A DNA stretch of 64,000 nucleotides from Pseudomonas sp. BSw22131 (GCF_026810445.1 NZ_CP113949.1:1178001-1242000); one strand, 5' to 3'; positions 41,035 through 52,745 are shown, counted from the first letter of the stretch. The notes: generated from the letters alone by a model not told the origin. A program made the numbers and translations.

Positions 41035-42618
41035 TCAGAACTGGAAGTACAGGAACGGCGAGAAACTGGCCGCCGAGAGTTTCAGAATCGACGCCACGAA
41101 CATCAGCAGAATCAATCCACGCATGACGTAGCGAGACCAGTCCAACGTCCAGTAGGCCGGCTGTACCTGCGCTTCGACGCCCACGGTGTAACCCGGCTGA
41201 TGGATGCTGCCCGGCTTGTCGCCCGGCACGGCTTTGATCATCCCAGGCTGCGCGGTTGCGGGGCTATCGGCTCGAACATCGCCGCCGGCTTGCACAGGCT
41301 TGTCGCGGTCGGTCTTCAGGGGCGCGCGGTTCTGGTAGAAGTCGCGCAGACCAAAGAACGCCAGCGTGATGTACGCGACGATCAGCGTTGCCACTTGCAG
41401 GCCTGTCAGGCTGGCCTGGTTGAGTTCCGAGAGCTGCCATTCGCCGAAGCTGAACATCGCGCCGTACATGCGGCCGGCGACGTGCAGGTTTTCCGAGCGG
41501 AAGATCACCCAGCCCATCACGACCAAAAGGAAGGTGAGGGCCCAGCGCACAGGATTGAAGCTGTGTGGCGTGGTGTTGATGCCCAGCGCTTTTTCAATCG
41601 CCAGCCAGAGGCCGTGCCACGCGCCCCAGACGATGTAGGTGATGTTGGCGCCGTGCCACAGGCCGCCCAGCAGCATGGTCAGGAACAGGTTGCGGTAGGT
41701 GGCGATTTTGCCGCTACGGTTGCCGCCCAGCGTGATGTACAGGTAGTCACGCAGCCAGGTGGAAAGGCTGATGTGCCAGCGCCGCCAGAACTCTGTGATC
41801 GACTGGCTGATATAAGGCTGCTTGAAGTTTTCCATGAAGCGGAAACCCATCATCAAGCCGAGGCCGATGGCCATGTCGCTGTAACCCGAGAAGTCGAAAT
41901 ACAACTGCGCGGTGTAGGCCAGCGCGCCCAGCCATGCATCACCCGTAGTCGGATTCTGCAAGGCGAAGCAGTGATCGGCGACCACCGCCAGCGTATCGGC
42001 GATGAACACTTTCTTGATGAAGCCCTGCATGAACCGAGTGCAGCCTTCGGAGAACTTGTCCAGCGTGTGCGTGCGGTTGTTGAATTGATCGGCCAGATCA
42101 CGGAAACGCAGCACCGGGCCTGCAATCAGGTGCGGGAAGATCGCGACGAATGCTGCGAAGTCGATCAGGTTGCGTGTTGCCGGTGTGTCGCCACGGTAGA
42201 CGTCGATGATGTAGCTGATGGACTCGAAGATGTAGAACGAGATCCCGATCGGCAACAGCACGTGGGTCAGGATGAACGGCTCAAGGCCCACCGACGTCAT
42301 CATTGCGTTGATGCTGTCGACGCCGAAGTTGGCGTACTTGAAGTAGCCCAGGATGCACAAGTCGACGACTACGCCGAGCAGCAGCCAGCGCTGCGCCGGT
42401 TTCGTCCGCACACCGGCTGCGCCCACCTTGAGACCGATCCAGTAGTTCCACAGCGTGACCGCTGCAAACAGTGCCAGGAAGTCCACGCGCCACCATGCAT
42501 AGAACACGTAGCTTGCGATCAGCAGCAGCAGGTTGCGATAGCGTTGCCCGCTCAAGTAGTACAAGCCGAGAAATATCGGCAAGAACAGGAACAGGAACAC
42601 GTTGGATGAGAAAACCAT
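41035..42618 (-). CDS. algI: Alginate acetylation membrane protein AlgI (MBOAT)
   Basis: A 527-residue multi-helix inner-membrane protein of the MBOAT family. The start MVFSSNVFLFLFLPIFLGLY and the motif WHGANITYIVWGAWHG with the catalytic His are typical. It carries acetyl groups across the membrane for transfer to mannuronate. The ATG at 42618 follows GGAGAGATAAGG; the open frame upstream runs into a REPIN. The C-terminal 60 residues (about 445-500) are a hydrophilic insertion before a final helix, longer than needed for the fold. Confidence 0.96.
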   Translation of the reverse strand: MVFSSNVFLFLFLPIFLGLYYLSGQRYRNLLLLIASYVFYAWWRVDFLALFAAVTLWNYWIGLKVGAAGVRTKPAQRWLLLGVVVDLCILGYFKYANFGVDSINAMMTSVGLEPFILTHVLLPIGISFYIFESISYIIDVYRGDTPATRNLIDFAAFVAIFPHLIAGPVLRFRDLADQFNNRTHTLDKFSEGCTRFMQGFIKKVFIADTLAVVADHCFALQNPTTGDAWLGALAYTAQLYFDFSGYSDMAIGLGLMMGFRFMENFKQPYISQSITEFWRRWHISLSTWLRDYLYITLGGNRSGKIATYRNLFLTMLLGGLWHGANITYIVWGAWHGLWLAIEKALGINTTPHSFNPVRWALTFLLVVMGWVIFRSENLHVAGRMYGAMFSFGEWQLSELNQASLTGLQVATLIVAYITLAFFGLRDFYQNRAPLKTDRDKPVQAGGDVRADSPATAQPGMIKAVPGDKPGSIHQPGYTVGVEAQVQPAYWTLDWSRYVMRGLILLMFVASILKLSAASFSPFLYFQF

Positions 42619-42711
42619 CCTTATCTCTCCGTTTGTCCAGCATCCAGGGGCCGAAGCCCCCCCAAACCCCCCAGCTCCAGAGCGGGGGAGGTAACACATG
42701 AAGCTTTGAAC

Positions 42712-42804
42712 CTGTAGGAGCGCGCTTGCCCGCGATGAGGCCAGTACATCAGACACAGTTGTGTCGTCTGGAAATCGCTTTCGCGGGCAAGCGCGCTCCT
42801 ACAA
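42712..42804. repeat. REPIN inside the alginate operon (algL-algI gap)
   Basis: The arms CTGTAGGAGCGCGCTTGCCC and CGCGGGCAAGCGCGCTCCTA are near-perfect inverted copies. The unit is in the 218-base space between algL and algI, elsewhere a tightly packed operon. Confidence 0.85.
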
Positions 42805-42836
42805 AGTCACACGCCCAGGTACATCAGGTGCCGTCC

Positions 42837-43970
42837 TTACGAACCGCCTTTCTCGCCCTTTTCATGCGTCGGGTCGTAGGTGCGGGTCATGTCGCCGCCG
42901 AGGCGGAAATTCTTGAAAGGCTGCATCTTGTGTTTCTGTTCAGTGACATCCGGGCTGCAGTCGTACAGCGAGCAGTACGGTTCCAACCAGGCGAATTTCA
43001 TGTCTTTTTTCAGGTCCGTCATGTCCTGCTTCTCGCCACCGCGTGCGGCGAAATCATCGGAATCCTTGACGCCGGCCAGTACCCGGTCACCCAGACGTTT
43101 CAGTGCGCCGTTGTTTTCCGGGCGCAGATCCACGCCGTTGACCTGAGCGAAACTGGCGATCATCGCCAGCGGCGGCAACGCGTAGTTGTGGTAGGCGAGG
43201 GCGCGCTGTTTGCGCTTGAGCTCGTTGGGCAGGAACCCTTGCTCGTCAACCTGATTGGCGGCAACACGGAACTCTTTCACCGACCAGTCGAACAGGTCTT
43301 TGCGGTTGGTGGCGATAGACGTTGCCATCACCGACCAGGCTGCCCAGTACGAATGGTTGTTGGTTTTTTCCAGCGGCAGGTCGTTCCAGTCGCTGACCAC
43401 CTGATCGGCCAGTTTGCTGAACCAGGCTTCAATCACTTTCGCGTCCTGCTGACGCGTGGCCAGCGGATGGGAGTCTGAAAACTTCAGGCGCAGATACGAC
43501 GAGGCCATGCTGCCCAAGGCCCATTTGCGCATGGACTTGCCGGTGTGGTTGAAGTCTGTGGACTCCAGCGCATCGGCCTTGGCCCAGGTGGTCAGCAGAT
43601 TCAGCGCGCAGTCGAGTTGCTCGGGACGGCCGTCACGCATGTATTGCATTACCACTTTGCTGGTGTTGCGCTCAAGGGTGGTGATGCTTTTCGTGGCATC
43701 CCTGAACGCTTGCTCCGAGTCCTTGTTCAGCGTGGCGCGGGCTTTGTCCGAGCCTTCGTATTTGCTGCGAAACACCAGTTTGTCGGTGTAAGGCTGCGGA
43801 ATGGCTTCACAGGTGAACTTGTTTTCACCGGTCTTGAATTTCTCGATGCTCTCGTAATAGCCCTGCGGCGGCACGAGGGTCGCGGCGGCGCTGGCGCTGG
43901 TGGCAAATACTGTGGATGACAGCATGGCCAGCGAGAGGAGGGTGGGTAACATCATTTTTGGAGTGTGCAT
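42837..43970 (-). CDS. algL: Poly(beta-D-mannuronate) lyase AlgL
   Basis: A 377-residue periplasmic alginate lyase with a signal peptide cleaved near ATSASA (about residue 28). The catalytic-site motif NNHSYWAAW is at residues 204-212; a later segment holds the Arg/Tyr pair ([17 protein letters not shown]). It degrades alginate left in the periplasm and shapes secretion. The ATG at 43970 is seven bases from the algX stop; the long open frame upstream lies inside algX. Confidence 0.96.
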   Translation of the reverse strand: MHTPKMMLPTLLSLAMLSSTVFATSASAAATLVPPQGYYESIEKFKTGENKFTCEAIPQPYTDKLVFRSKYEGSDKARATLNKDSEQAFRDATKSITTLERNTSKVVMQYMRDGRPEQLDCALNLLTTWAKADALESTDFNHTGKSMRKWALGSMASSYLRLKFSDSHPLATRQQDAKVIEAWFSKLADQVVSDWNDLPLEKTNNHSYWAAWSVMATSIATNRKDLFDWSVKEFRVAANQVDEQGFLPNELKRKQRALAYHNYALPPLAMIASFAQVNGVDLRPENNGALKRLGDRVLAGVKDSDDFAARGGEKQDMTDLKKDMKFAWLEPYCSLYDCSPDVTEQKHKMQPFKNFRLGGDMTRTYDPTHEKGEKGGS

Positions 43971-43977
43971 AAGAGCC

Positions 43978-45414
43978 TCATAACCCGGCTTGCGCGGTGC
44001 TACGCGCGACATTCGGGAACACGTTGCGTTTGCATACTTTGGCTTCGACTTGCTGTGGCGCAGTGCCCGCTTCGGGGCCCTGCACTTCCAGTGCGAGCAA
44101 TTGCTGGTCAGCCCAGTCCTTGTCATCGCGCAGTTCGAAGGCGAAGCGCCCATCGGTATCGGATGTTTCAGGTTTCTCGATTTTCAAATCTTCATGGCGG
44201 CCGTTCATGTACCAGAGTCGGGCCTGAAGGGTCTTCACCGAGGTGTCGGCGAACTTGATATCGATCTGATTACTGCCGTTACGCACGTCCTTGATGCCGT
44301 TTTTGCCATTGACCAACAGCTCGTTGGTCCCAGGCTTGAGAGAGGTGCTGGTGCTCATGAGCGCCGGTTTGCCTTCGCAGCCGTTGTCCAGCAAGGACAT
44401 CATCTGGCGGTAGATGGTCTCCTGATCCAGGCGGTACAGCGGCGAGAACTCCCAGATCAGAATCTTCGGCGGGTGTTTCTGGAAGTCTTCACTGCCCAGA
44501 TATTGCAGCATCGAACCTTCGAGGCCACCGCCAGGGAAAGAGACATTCAGGACGTCGGCGCTCATGTATTCCTGGAGAAACCCGGCGAAGTTGTAGTTCT
44601 TGCCACTGTGGCTGGTACCCACGAGGGTGATTTCCGGGGTGCCGGAATCGCCGAACAAGTCGCCATCGGCGGCTTCGCCCTTGGGCTCGGTCTCGAACAT
44701 ATCCATGTACTGGATCGCGTAGCTGGAGTTGCACAATTGCCCGGCCATGTTGTGCAAGGTGCCTTTTTTACCCATGCGGCCAGAGATGTGGGACTCGAAC
44801 TCACGCTTGGGAACACTGGCGAACTCCGGCAGCTTCTTCACCGACCCGGCGACGATTTTTGCGGTGCGCTGGGCGCCATAAGGGGTCCAGTGCTGGTCAC
44901 CGCGGAAGTAGAAATCGTGCGCCTGCTGCTCGTTGGTCAGTGGCGACAAGTCCGGCACGGTGTAGCCCATTTTTGCGAACCTGCCGAGCATCGCCTTGTA
45001 GTTTTTCAGAGCGGTGTCGTAGTCGAACTTGTCGCGTTCGGCCGGGAACAATTTGTTGCGATCCACCAGGCCACGCGTTGGCTGATAAACCACCACCAGT
45101 TCGACGCCTTTGCTCTTGAAGGCATCGTGCAGTTCTTTCATCCGCGCATAGCCTTCAGGCGTGGTATCGAACTCGGTGCGCAGGTCTTCCTTGGTCCGGA
45201 ACAGCCAGTCGCCCTGGGCCTGGACCAGCGTGGTGAAGTTCTGCTGGTAGCGGGAAACGTAGTTTTTCTCGTCATGCGCTTCCGGGCAGAGGTTGCAGCA
45301 GGGCTCGGCCTTGAAGGCGGGCAGGGCTGTATCGTCGGCGTAGGCATTACCCGCAGCGAACATGGCTGCGGCAAGGCCGGAAAGGCTGAGAAACTTGATC
45401 AGTTGAGCGTGCAT
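43978..45414 (-). CDS. algX: Alginate O-acetyltransferase AlgX
   Basis: A 478-residue periplasmic protein. After a signal peptide (to about residue 26) comes an SGNH-like domain with the catalytic triad Ser268 (VGTSHS), Asp173 and His175 (RGDQHWTP), then a carbohydrate-binding module (from about 345). It performs the final acetylation of the polymer and belongs to the export complex with AlgK. Conserved cysteines near residues 39-43 likely form disulfides. It overlaps neither neighbour, with 14 bases to algG. Confidence 0.97.
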   Translation of the reverse strand: MHAQLIKFLSLSGLAAAMFAAGNAYADDTALPAFKAEPCCNLCPEAHDEKNYVSRYQQNFTTLVQAQGDWLFRTKEDLRTEFDTTPEGYARMKELHDAFKSKGVELVVVYQPTRGLVDRNKLFPAERDKFDYDTALKNYKAMLGRFAKMGYTVPDLSPLTNEQQAHDFYFRGDQHWTPYGAQRTAKIVAGSVKKLPEFASVPKREFESHISGRMGKKGTLHNMAGQLCNSSYAIQYMDMFETEPKGEAADGDLFGDSGTPEITLVGTSHSGKNYNFAGFLQEYMSADVLNVSFPGGGLEGSMLQYLGSEDFQKHPPKILIWEFSPLYRLDQETIYRQMMSLLDNGCEGKPALMSTSTSLKPGTNELLVNGKNGIKDVRNGSNQIDIKFADTSVKTLQARLWYMNGRHEDLKIEKPETSDTDGRFAFELRDDKDWADQQLLALEVQGPEAGTAPQQVEAKVCKRNVFPNVARSTAQAGL

Positions 45415-45428
45415 AAAAAATACCTTCC

Positions 45429-47063
45429 TCAGTCCCGCAAGTCTGTCTGACGTTCGACCGGGTCGATCAATACGGCTTTTTGTTGGCGCACCAGCAGGTC
45501 GAGAATCTCATCCTGACGATCACCCAGCACCCCGTTGAACGTGATGCCGCTGGCCTTGGTCGGCGACAGCATCGCCACCTTGTACAGCTCGACGCTGAGC
45601 GGCGAATCGATGAACAGCGGGCCGGAACCGTTGGAGGCCAGGTTGCCGCCGACCATGATCAACGACACTTCGGCGTCGAACGGATCGAGCTTGATATCGC
45701 GGTCGGTGTCGCCGAGGTCCTTGATGTGGCCGTACACGCCCATCAGGCCGTTGCCCATGGACAAGTTCTCGTACAGCTTGATGTTCACGCTGTTACGCAC
45801 CCGGATGCCGTGGCGTTTGTTGGCGAATACGTGGTTGCCCCAGATCAGGTTGTCACCGCTTTCGTACAACGTGATGCCGTCTGCGTGGTTGCGGTAAATC
45901 TCGTTGTAGGCCACCAGATTGTTCACGCTGTTACGGTCCAGCACGACGCCTGACAAGTGGTTGTCGTAGCTCTTGTTGTTGAAGATGAAACTGTCGTTCA
46001 CCTCACGGGAAATGATGATGCCGTGCTTCTTCCTGGTCCCGTAGACCGAGTTCTCGGCGATGATCAGGCCGTATGAACGGTCGTGCGGGTCGATGCCGTA
46101 GACGATGTTGTCGCGGTAGGTGCTGCCCTTGACAACGAAGTCACGGGTTTCGTAGCAATAGAAGCCGTACCACATGTCAGAGAATTCGGAGTTGATGATC
46201 CAGCCGGTCGGGTCCGGGCGGTTCATCGCCGCTTTCATGTTGGGCGTGTACTGGGAAATGCTGATCCCGTACGACTTGCTGTTGCTGTAACCCAGACTCG
46301 CCACCTTGGTATTGACGATGTAGGTCTGGGTGCCGCCCCACGAAAGCAGGAACGGACGAAACTCCTTGGCTGCCTTGTAGGTCGACGGACCGTTGGCTTT
46401 TTCGCTCCAGCCGGTCACTTTGGTGTCTGTTATGAACAGCAGGTTGTCGTTGACGATGAACGCACCGGCCTCTTGGGACAGGCGCAGTTCCTGGGTCTTT
46501 TTGTCGACTTCCAGAATGCCTTTTTTGCCCACCACAATTGGCAGGCGTGCCACGAATACGCCCGGTGATGTTTCGCTCAGGTACTGGTTAGGCACCTTTT
46601 TGGCAAGATCACGAAGGTTCATGTAGCCGTCGTCGATGAAGATGGCTTGAGGGATGCCGTGCTGACGCGCCACCCACTCGGCCATCTTGTTGTCGCCGCC
46701 GATGAATTCCTTGAGCGAGTCTTCCTGCATCATGCGCTTGATCGATACCTTGCCCGCTTTGCTGCGCACGATCTTCTTCTCTACCGCCTGTGCGGTGTAA
46801 CCCGACAGGTCCGGCAGCGTGGGCTTGTCCATCATCAGTGGCTCGCTTGGCGGGCTGCTGATGGTGTAGTTCTTGGCTTGCTGCAGGCCTTTGACCACGA
46901 CAGGTTTGCCGGCCTCTTTGGTGGCTGCAGCCGCAGGTGCTGACGGCACGCTGTTGGCTATGGCAGCAGTGCTCGCCAGCAGCAAGGCGCTGCTCAACAC
47001 TGCGCTTTCGAGCAGGGCGTACGCCCATGCCCGTTGACGCAGACTGCTTGGTTGACTATTCAT
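45429..47063 (-). CDS. algG: Poly(beta-D-mannuronate) C5-epimerase AlgG
   Basis: A 544-residue periplasmic enzyme that turns polymer mannuronate into guluronate. The signal peptide ends near ASTAAIA. The right-handed beta-helix is visible as repeated hydrophobic rungs from about residue 200, and the catalytic DPHD motif is at residues 325-328. It also protects the polymer from AlgL in the export complex. It sits between algE and algX with short gaps. Confidence 0.97.
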   Translation of the reverse strand: MNSQPSSLRQRAWAYALLESAVLSSALLLASTAAIANSVPSAPAAAATKEAGKPVVVKGLQQAKNYTISSPPSEPLMMDKPTLPDLSGYTAQAVEKKIVRSKAGKVSIKRMMQEDSLKEFIGGDNKMAEWVARQHGIPQAIFIDDGYMNLRDLAKKVPNQYLSETSPGVFVARLPIVVGKKGILEVDKKTQELRLSQEAGAFIVNDNLLFITDTKVTGWSEKANGPSTYKAAKEFRPFLLSWGGTQTYIVNTKVASLGYSNSKSYGISISQYTPNMKAAMNRPDPTGWIINSEFSDMWYGFYCYETRDFVVKGSTYRDNIVYGIDPHDRSYGLIIAENSVYGTRKKHGIIISREVNDSFIFNNKSYDNHLSGVVLDRNSVNNLVAYNEIYRNHADGITLYESGDNLIWGNHVFANKRHGIRVRNSVNIKLYENLSMGNGLMGVYGHIKDLGDTDRDIKLDPFDAEVSLIMVGGNLASNGSGPLFIDSPLSVELYKVAMLSPTKASGITFNGVLGDRQDEILDLLVRQQKAVLIDPVERQTDLRD

Positions 47064-47090
47064 CTCATCGCACTCCCTTCGCGGCTTGCA

Positions 47091-48602
47091 TCAGAAGCGC
47101 CAGATGACGTCGACGATGGCACGGTGCATGTATTCGTCCACACCGTTGTGATACGCATCGCCTGGCTTGAACACGCCTGCGCGCAGACGCACCAGCGCCG
47201 ATGGCTCATCGAACGACTGGCTGACGGAGGCGGGCAGCAGACCCTGCTTGAAGTACTTGGTGACGACCAGATCCATTTCCTGACCCAGATCCTTGCGCCC
47301 GTCTTCCAGCGGCAGAGAGTCGAAGTTGCCAGTGCTGATACCGTTGGCATCGACGTTGTCGCGAGCCGGATTCACGCCTGCGCCGCCGATGCCGGAGTGG
47401 CCATCGACCCGGCGAAACTTGTGGTAGATCAGCGACGCGTCGTACTCGTCGCGCAGTTGCCAGGAGGCGAACAGGGAGCCGGATTCCACGTTGGCCATTT
47501 CGCCCTGGAAGGCTTCACCGAAGCGATGAACCCGCGAGCGAGTACCGGTCCAGTTGGAGCGATTACTCTCCAGGCCGTTCTGCTCATAGTTTTTGCTGGC
47601 GCGTGAATAAGCGCCGCCGACCTGCCACATCGGATCAAGACGGAACCGCAGGCCCAGATCACTGGCCCAGCCGTTTACGTTGCTCTTGTCCTTGGCGCCG
47701 GCCAGATACTGATCGGTGGTGGCGGCGTAGGCAGCGCCGATACGATCGCGGTTGCCGTTGAGCCAGGTCACGCTCCCCCAGTAATTGATGGGGTTAGTGT
47801 TGCGATAGTTGTAGGCGTCGCTGTTGGCTTCAAGGCCCAGCCAGGTCAGATCACCGGTCGAAGTCTTGTCCAGATCGTCCAGCACTTCGCCCTGGTTTTT
47901 GAGGCTGCCGTCGTCGTGGCTGTAATGCCCGCGAATGCCCGCCCAATGCCCCGGCGTCCACTGGTAGCTGACGTCGCCATAGAGGTGCTGGCGATCTTTG
48001 TCCTGCGGATCAAGCTCGGTCAGGTCGGTGCGGTATTCGCTGAAACGCTGCGCGGCGCCGACTTCAGCCTTCAGCAGCGTGGTGTCGAATTTCCAGTCCA
48101 GCGCTTCGATGTTGACGTCGTGCCATTGGCCATCGTCATTGCGCAGGCGCTGACGACCGAACTTCAAAGCTTCACCAGGGTAGGGCGTGAAGCCGCTGTA
48201 GCCGACCCAGAACTCGCGCAGTGCTGCGTAGCTGTCAGAGACCTTGCGGCTGCTGGCAGTGCTGCGAGCGCGCTGAGTGCTCTGGCCGCTGCTGTCGGTC
48301 TGTTCCTGTTGCAGGGGGTCGGTCTGGATGGTGTCGGTGGCCGTGACCACCTGGCCCATCGCGTAACCGCTCCAGGCGCCCCACTGGCCATACATCCACG
48401 GGCGAACGTCCAGGCCGATGCCGTTGACGTCGCCGCCCTCACGGGTACCGAGGTCGCGATCATCTTCCGCCTGGCCGGTGAGCTTCACTTCAATGCCGAA
48501 GTTCTTGTCTTCGGTGAGGGCGGCGAGCGTCGGAGTTGCCCAGATCAGGGAAAAACCCAAGCCCAGGCCAGCGGCCATCAAGGGTTTCAGTTTCAGCTTC
48601 AT
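47091..48602 (-). CDS. algE: Alginate outer-membrane export porin AlgE
   Basis: A 503-residue protein with a signal peptide (ending near TPTLA) and alternating amphipathic strands consistent with the 18-strand AlgE barrel; it ends in a Phe (DVIWRF). It forms the electropositive outer-membrane channel for alginate. Its ATG overlaps the algK stop by four bases. Length is close to that of known AlgE proteins. Confidence 0.95.
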   Translation of the reverse strand: MKLKLKPLMAAGLGLGFSLIWATPTLAALTEDKNFGIEVKLTGQAEDDRDLGTREGGDVNGIGLDVRPWMYGQWGAWSGYAMGQVVTATDTIQTDPLQQEQTDSSGQSTQRARSTASSRKVSDSYAALREFWVGYSGFTPYPGEALKFGRQRLRNDDGQWHDVNIEALDWKFDTTLLKAEVGAAQRFSEYRTDLTELDPQDKDRQHLYGDVSYQWTPGHWAGIRGHYSHDDGSLKNQGEVLDDLDKTSTGDLTWLGLEANSDAYNYRNTNPINYWGSVTWLNGNRDRIGAAYAATTDQYLAGAKDKSNVNGWASDLGLRFRLDPMWQVGGAYSRASKNYEQNGLESNRSNWTGTRSRVHRFGEAFQGEMANVESGSLFASWQLRDEYDASLIYHKFRRVDGHSGIGGAGVNPARDNVDANGISTGNFDSLPLEDGRKDLGQEMDLVVTKYFKQGLLPASVSQSFDEPSALVRLRAGVFKPGDAYHNGVDEYMHRAIVDVIWRF

Positions 48603-50011
48603 AGGGGTGCGTCCTCGCCGTCTTTTTCGGGTTGCAGGGCTTGCATGGCCAACGCGTTCCGAGCGCTCGCGCCGCGCACCTGCTGCTCTTGTTGGAGCAG
48701 GCGTTGCGCGGTGGCACGTTGCTCCGACGGCAATTGATCGTTGAGTTGTTGCGCCAGGTCGGTGGCCTCAGGTGTGCCCTGGGCCAGCGCCAATTGACCA
48801 AACACCCATGCGTTTACAGGGTCTGGCTTGATGCCCTTGCCTTGGGAGAACAGCTGCGCAATCGCGAAGTCGGCGCTGTTCTGCCCACCGCGCGCAGCGG
48901 TCAGCAATTGGTCGACGGCTTTTTGCGGGTCCGGGTTGCCCAGATAGCCACGGCGATAAAGCTGCCCCAGGTAATAGTGGGCGGACAGTTGGGTGGCAGC
49001 GGCTTTTTGCAGATGCTCTTCAGCTTTATGGGCGTCAGGGAGCACCATTTTGCCTTCGTAATACAGGCGGCCCAGCAACAGTTCTGCGCGGGGTTGGTCG
49101 GCTGCACGGCCGTTGTCCAGGTATTCCATCATCTTGTCGACGTCACCCAGTTCCGGGTAGTCGTAGAGCAGTTGCGCCAGGCTCACCCATGAAGCGGGAT
49201 AGACCGGTGCGACTTTCTCGAGCAATTGCTGCGAGGTTTTCTCGTCAGGCTTGCCCAGCGTCGCGTCGGACAGCACACGCGCCATGCTGTCCACGCGCTG
49301 TGCGGTCACGGCACCGACTGAATAACCCTTTTGCAACTGGTCCAGCAAATCTGCCTGCTTGTCCGCCGCGCCTTGCTTCTGGTAGACGGTCGCCAGCTCG
49401 ACATAGCAGATGTCGGTGGTGTTGAGCGCCTGTTTGCAGATGCTTTCCACTTCCGCCAAATGCTGGTCGTAAGTGCCTTGAGTGCGATAAAGCAGTACTT
49501 GAGCCAGGCCCGCTTCAGGATAACCTTCGGCGCGCCACTGACTGATCTTCTGTTGCGCATTGACGCTCGGGAAGCTGTGCGGGTATTGCAGATAAAGCAT
49601 GGCCAGCGGAATCAACACGCCCTGTTCGCCGTTGGCAAAGGCTTGTTTCAACAGACCTTCAGCCTCGTGCTGCTCGGCTTCGGTGGCGTTCGGCTTGACA
49701 GCCAGCAGCTTGCCCAGACGCGATTGCGCGCGCGGGGAAGTCGCAGCGGCAGCGCGATAAGTGGCCTCGGCCTGCTTGATCAGTTCAGGGTCGCGCGTGC
49801 CAACCTGAATGTCAGCCAGACCAACCTGTGCATCGCTATAACCCAGGTCCGCCAGTTGCCGATAGTTTTGCTCTGCGACCGCGGTGTCTCCGCGCTTCAG
49901 GGCTTCATTGGCCAGGCGTTGATCGGGCAGACCGACGCAGCCGCCGATGCCGATGGCGATCGCCAGGCTCAATAACGTAGGGGCTGACAAGCTTCGTAGT
50001 GGGCTAGCCAT
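48599..50011 (-). CDS. algK: Alginate export lipoprotein AlgK
   Basis: A 470-residue outer-membrane lipoprotein. The lipobox is IGGC (Cys25). The mature protein is built from TPR/Sel1-like helical repeats, for example [16 protein letters not shown] and [20 protein letters not shown]. It helps place AlgE in the outer membrane and links it to the periplasmic complex. It starts two bases after the alg44 stop and overlaps algE by four bases. Confidence 0.95.
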   Translation of the reverse strand: MASPLRSLSAPTLLSLAIAIGIGGCVGLPDQRLANEALKRGDTAVAEQNYRQLADLGYSDAQVGLADIQVGTRDPELIKQAEATYRAAAATSPRAQSRLGKLLAVKPNATEAEQHEAEGLLKQAFANGEQGVLIPLAMLYLQYPHSFPSVNAQQKISQWRAEGYPEAGLAQVLLYRTQGTYDQHLAEVESICKQALNTTDICYVELATVYQKQGAADKQADLLDQLQKGYSVGAVTAQRVDSMARVLSDATLGKPDEKTSQQLLEKVAPVYPASWVSLAQLLYDYPELGDVDKMMEYLDNGRAADQPRAELLLGRLYYEGKMVLPDAHKAEEHLQKAAATQLSAHYYLGQLYRRGYLGNPDPQKAVDQLLTAARGGQNSADFAIAQLFSQGKGIKPDPVNAWVFGQLALAQGTPEATDLAQQLNDQLPSEQRATAQRLLQQEQQVRGASARNALAMQALQPEKDGEDAPL

Positions 50012-50013
50012 GT

Positions 50014-51183
50014 TTAGAGACCTGCGGCCGTGGCTTTGTCGATCAGCCAGTTCAAGGACGGGCCTCGGTCGCTCACCACTTCAACAGGGCGACCTGCAAG
50101 GCTGCTGCTGATGGAGTCATCAGGTTTGATCTGGACGCGAATGTCTGAAGACAGATCCACCGGGTTCAGGCTGGCGGCGCTGACAATCTGACCGCCGTGG
50201 GTGCCTGGCTCGCCGGCGACCTGGAAGTTGACGCGGGCGCCAGGCTGGACATCGGCGAACTGGCGATACGTGAAGCGGGCATCGACATTGGCGGCGACGT
50301 TGCGTGGCGTCAGCTGGAAGATCACCTGGCCCTTGGCGGCGTACTGACCGTCTGCGACCAGTTGCTTGCCAACTACGCAGTCGCAAGGGCTGGTGAGGGT
50401 GCCTGCCATCTGGCGACCGAACAGTTCTTCGATCTTGGCCGGCTGCATTTCATCAGGGTCGAGGTTGCCCTTGAGCATTTCCAGCATGTTGGTGGTGAAC
50501 GACGCCAGCGGAGCACCCTTGGCGACGCCACCGTCCGCGCCAACCAGGCTGGTCACGGTGCCTTCGCGTGGCATGGTCACGTCCATGGTCGGGACGCTGA
50601 CAAGCCCTGCGGTGGAGTGGCTCACGAAGTACATGCCGTACACCGACTTGAACACAAAACCGAACGCCGCCAGGCCCACGATGAAAATACCGGCGCTGAA
50701 GGTGACTGCGCGCAAGCGACCAAAGGCGCTCATGCCGCTGCCGCCGTCTTTCACTTTGCGTGCTTTGGTGAAGTTGTCGCGCTGCAACGTGGCGAGCACT
50801 TCGCCCATGCTGACGACTTCCCCGCTCAGGTGCGAGGTGATCAGGTGGCGCAGGGTCGAGATGTCTTGTGTATCGAGGTTCTGGAACTGCGCGCCAACGC
50901 GACCGGTGGCGCTGTCGAACGAGCGCACCTGAATCTCGACGTCCATCGCCAGACCCAGGTTGTCGATGACGAATTGCAGGCGACCTTTGTACACCTGGCC
51001 AACGGTCAGTTTGTGCTGGCCGACACTGAAGGCCAGACCGCCCGCAGAAAGGTCATCGACCTTGGCATCGACAGGGGTTTTGTCATTGCCCAGCAGGCGC
51101 AGTTTGGCTGGAATCCGGACACGGGCGTGCTGACGCTGGGCTTCGGATTCGTGTACGACGTTGGCATTCATGGCTGTGTTCAT
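50014..51183 (-). CDS. alg44: c-di-GMP-binding alginate polymerase subunit Alg44
   Basis: A 389-residue inner-membrane protein. The N-terminal PilZ domain has the c-di-GMP ligands Arg17 and Arg21 (RQHAR) and DDLSAGG (Asp44, Ser46), the same positions as in P. aeruginosa. One membrane helix follows (about residues 158-180), then a periplasmic HlyD-like domain. It activates Alg8 when c-di-GMP binds and may link polymerisation to export. Confidence 0.97.
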   Translation of the reverse strand: MNTAMNANVVHESEAQRQHARVRIPAKLRLLGNDKTPVDAKVDDLSAGGLAFSVGQHKLTVGQVYKGRLQFVIDNLGLAMDVEIQVRSFDSATGRVGAQFQNLDTQDISTLRHLITSHLSGEVVSMGEVLATLQRDNFTKARKVKDGGSGMSAFGRLRAVTFSAGIFIVGLAAFGFVFKSVYGMYFVSHSTAGLVSVPTMDVTMPREGTVTSLVGADGGVAKGAPLASFTTNMLEMLKGNLDPDEMQPAKIEELFGRQMAGTLTSPCDCVVGKQLVADGQYAAKGQVIFQLTPRNVAANVDARFTYRQFADVQPGARVNFQVAGEPGTHGGQIVSAASLNPVDLSSDIRVQIKPDDSISSSLAGRPVEVVSDRGPSLNWLIDKATAAGL

Positions 51184-51237
51184 GGCGAGAGTTCCTGATT
51201 AATCGAATTGATCCATTGGTTCGGTCAAATGACCGTG

Positions 51238-52728
51238 TCAGACCATTGTCAGCAGCACGGCAACGAAGATGCTGCCAGCCGAAAACGTCATGGTCCGAGA
51301 CGACCAGGTGTTGAACCAACCCTGGAAACTGGCCATGTCGCGGCTGAGCTTTGTGTCCTGTCGAGTCCAGGACTGGCGGTCAAGGCGGAAGAAGACGTAA
51401 ATCTTCATCAGCGCGCCGACGATCTGGTTGTAATAAAGAATCACCGGATAAGCCGGTCCGATGGAGTGCCCGCTCAGCGACAGCAACAGTGTGAGAATCA
51501 GGCGGGTGATACCGATCCACAGCAGATAAACCAGCAGAAAGGCGAAGCCATATTTGAAGGCCGCGATCATCGCGACGGTCAGGCCCAGGATCGAGGTCCA
51601 CATCGACACGCGCTGGTCGAACAGCACGATGCTGGTAAACACACCGAGACGATTGACGCCCAGGCCCAGAGCTCGAGAGTTCTGGCGCAGGTTGTTGCCA
51701 TACCAGCGATACATCAGTTTGCGGCTGGCCTTCAAAAAGCTCTTTTCAGGTGGATGCTCAACCGTGTTGATTGCCGCGTCCGGTACATAGAAGGTGTCGT
51801 AGCCAAGGCGCATCAGGCTGAACCAGCTGGACTTGTCGTCGCCGGTCAGGAACTTGAAACGGCCCAGGCGCCAGTGCTGCAGCGAATCGCTTTCAACGTC
51901 GGCGATGAAAGCCGGGTCGGTAACAACGGTTGCGCGAAACACTGACATGCGGCCAGTCATGGTCAGCACGCGCTTGGACAGGGCCATGGAGCACATGTTG
52001 ATGTGGCGCTGGGCAAAACGCAGCTTGTGCCATTCGGCCATGATGTAGCCGCCGCGTACTTCGCAGAACTCGTTGGTGGTCAGGCCGCCGACATTGCCGA
52101 ACAGCTGGAACCACGGAACCGTTTTGCGTACGACGCCTTCGCTGAGCACGGTGTCGCCATCGACAACTGCAACTACTGCGCGGTCGTCGGGCATGTGCCG
52201 CGATATCGCCCGAAAGCCGAAGGCCAGCCCGTCACGTTTGCCGGTTCCTGCGATGCGCACGAAATCCAGCTTCACGTGGTCAGGCGGGTTGTGCTTGGCC
52301 CACAGCGCCTTGACCAGCAGCTCGTCCGACATTTCTACCAGCGAGCACACCACGGTGGTGGGGAAGCCACACTCGATGGCCTCGCGGATCACGGAGCTGT
52401 ACACCTGCGCGGTGGTTAGCGCGTCGATACGAAAACTGGTGACCATGAGAAACACATGGGAGGGATCAGCCGACTTACCCAGCTTGCGTACTTTGCGACG
52501 CAGGTGCGGGTAAACGATGTACAGAAATATCATGCCCCGCACAAAGTGCGTTGCGCCCATCGAGTAACGCCAGATACCGACGATCCCGATCAGGAAAATG
52601 AAGTCCTTCGATTGCGAATCGAAGATGCTTGCAGGCAAAGCCAATGCGATGGCGGCCAGCAAACTCAGATAAAACAGCCAGCCGGCGGCCTGGAGCAGGC
52701 CGTGCTTGAGACTTTGCATAGTGTGCAT
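51238..52728 (-). CDS. alg8: Alginate polymerase Alg8
   Basis: A 496-residue family-2 glycosyltransferase with membrane helices at both ends (about residues 13-60 and 375-450). The cytoplasmic domain has the DGD motif (AVVDGDTVL), the acceptor TGDDKSSW region and an [10 protein letters not shown] segment related to QxxRW. It polymerises GDP-mannuronate into polymannuronate at the inner membrane. The start at 52728 gives the known N-terminus; the open frame upstream reads a repetitive palindrome. An in-frame ATG at 52719 is possible. Confidence 0.96.
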   Translation of the reverse strand: MHTMQSLKHGLLQAAGWLFYLSLLAAIALALPASIFDSQSKDFIFLIGIVGIWRYSMGATHFVRGMIFLYIVYPHLRRKVRKLGKSADPSHVFLMVTSFRIDALTTAQVYSSVIREAIECGFPTTVVCSLVEMSDELLVKALWAKHNPPDHVKLDFVRIAGTGKRDGLAFGFRAISRHMPDDRAVVAVVDGDTVLSEGVVRKTVPWFQLFGNVGGLTTNEFCEVRGGYIMAEWHKLRFAQRHINMCSMALSKRVLTMTGRMSVFRATVVTDPAFIADVESDSLQHWRLGRFKFLTGDDKSSWFSLMRLGYDTFYVPDAAINTVEHPPEKSFLKASRKLMYRWYGNNLRQNSRALGLGVNRLGVFTSIVLFDQRVSMWTSILGLTVAMIAAFKYGFAFLLVYLLWIGITRLILTLLLSLSGHSIGPAYPVILYYNQIVGALMKIYVFFRLDRQSWTRQDTKLSRDMASFQGWFNTWSSRTMTFSAGSIFVAVLLTMV

Positions 52729-52745
52729 CCCTGAGTCAGTTGCAA

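Noticed and set aside
41023..42609. 528-residue plus-strand frame opposite algI, with similar frames at 39855-41012 and 43990-45450
   Set aside because: All mirror well-identified alginate genes; composition is His/Arg/Gln-rich as expected for antisense translation.
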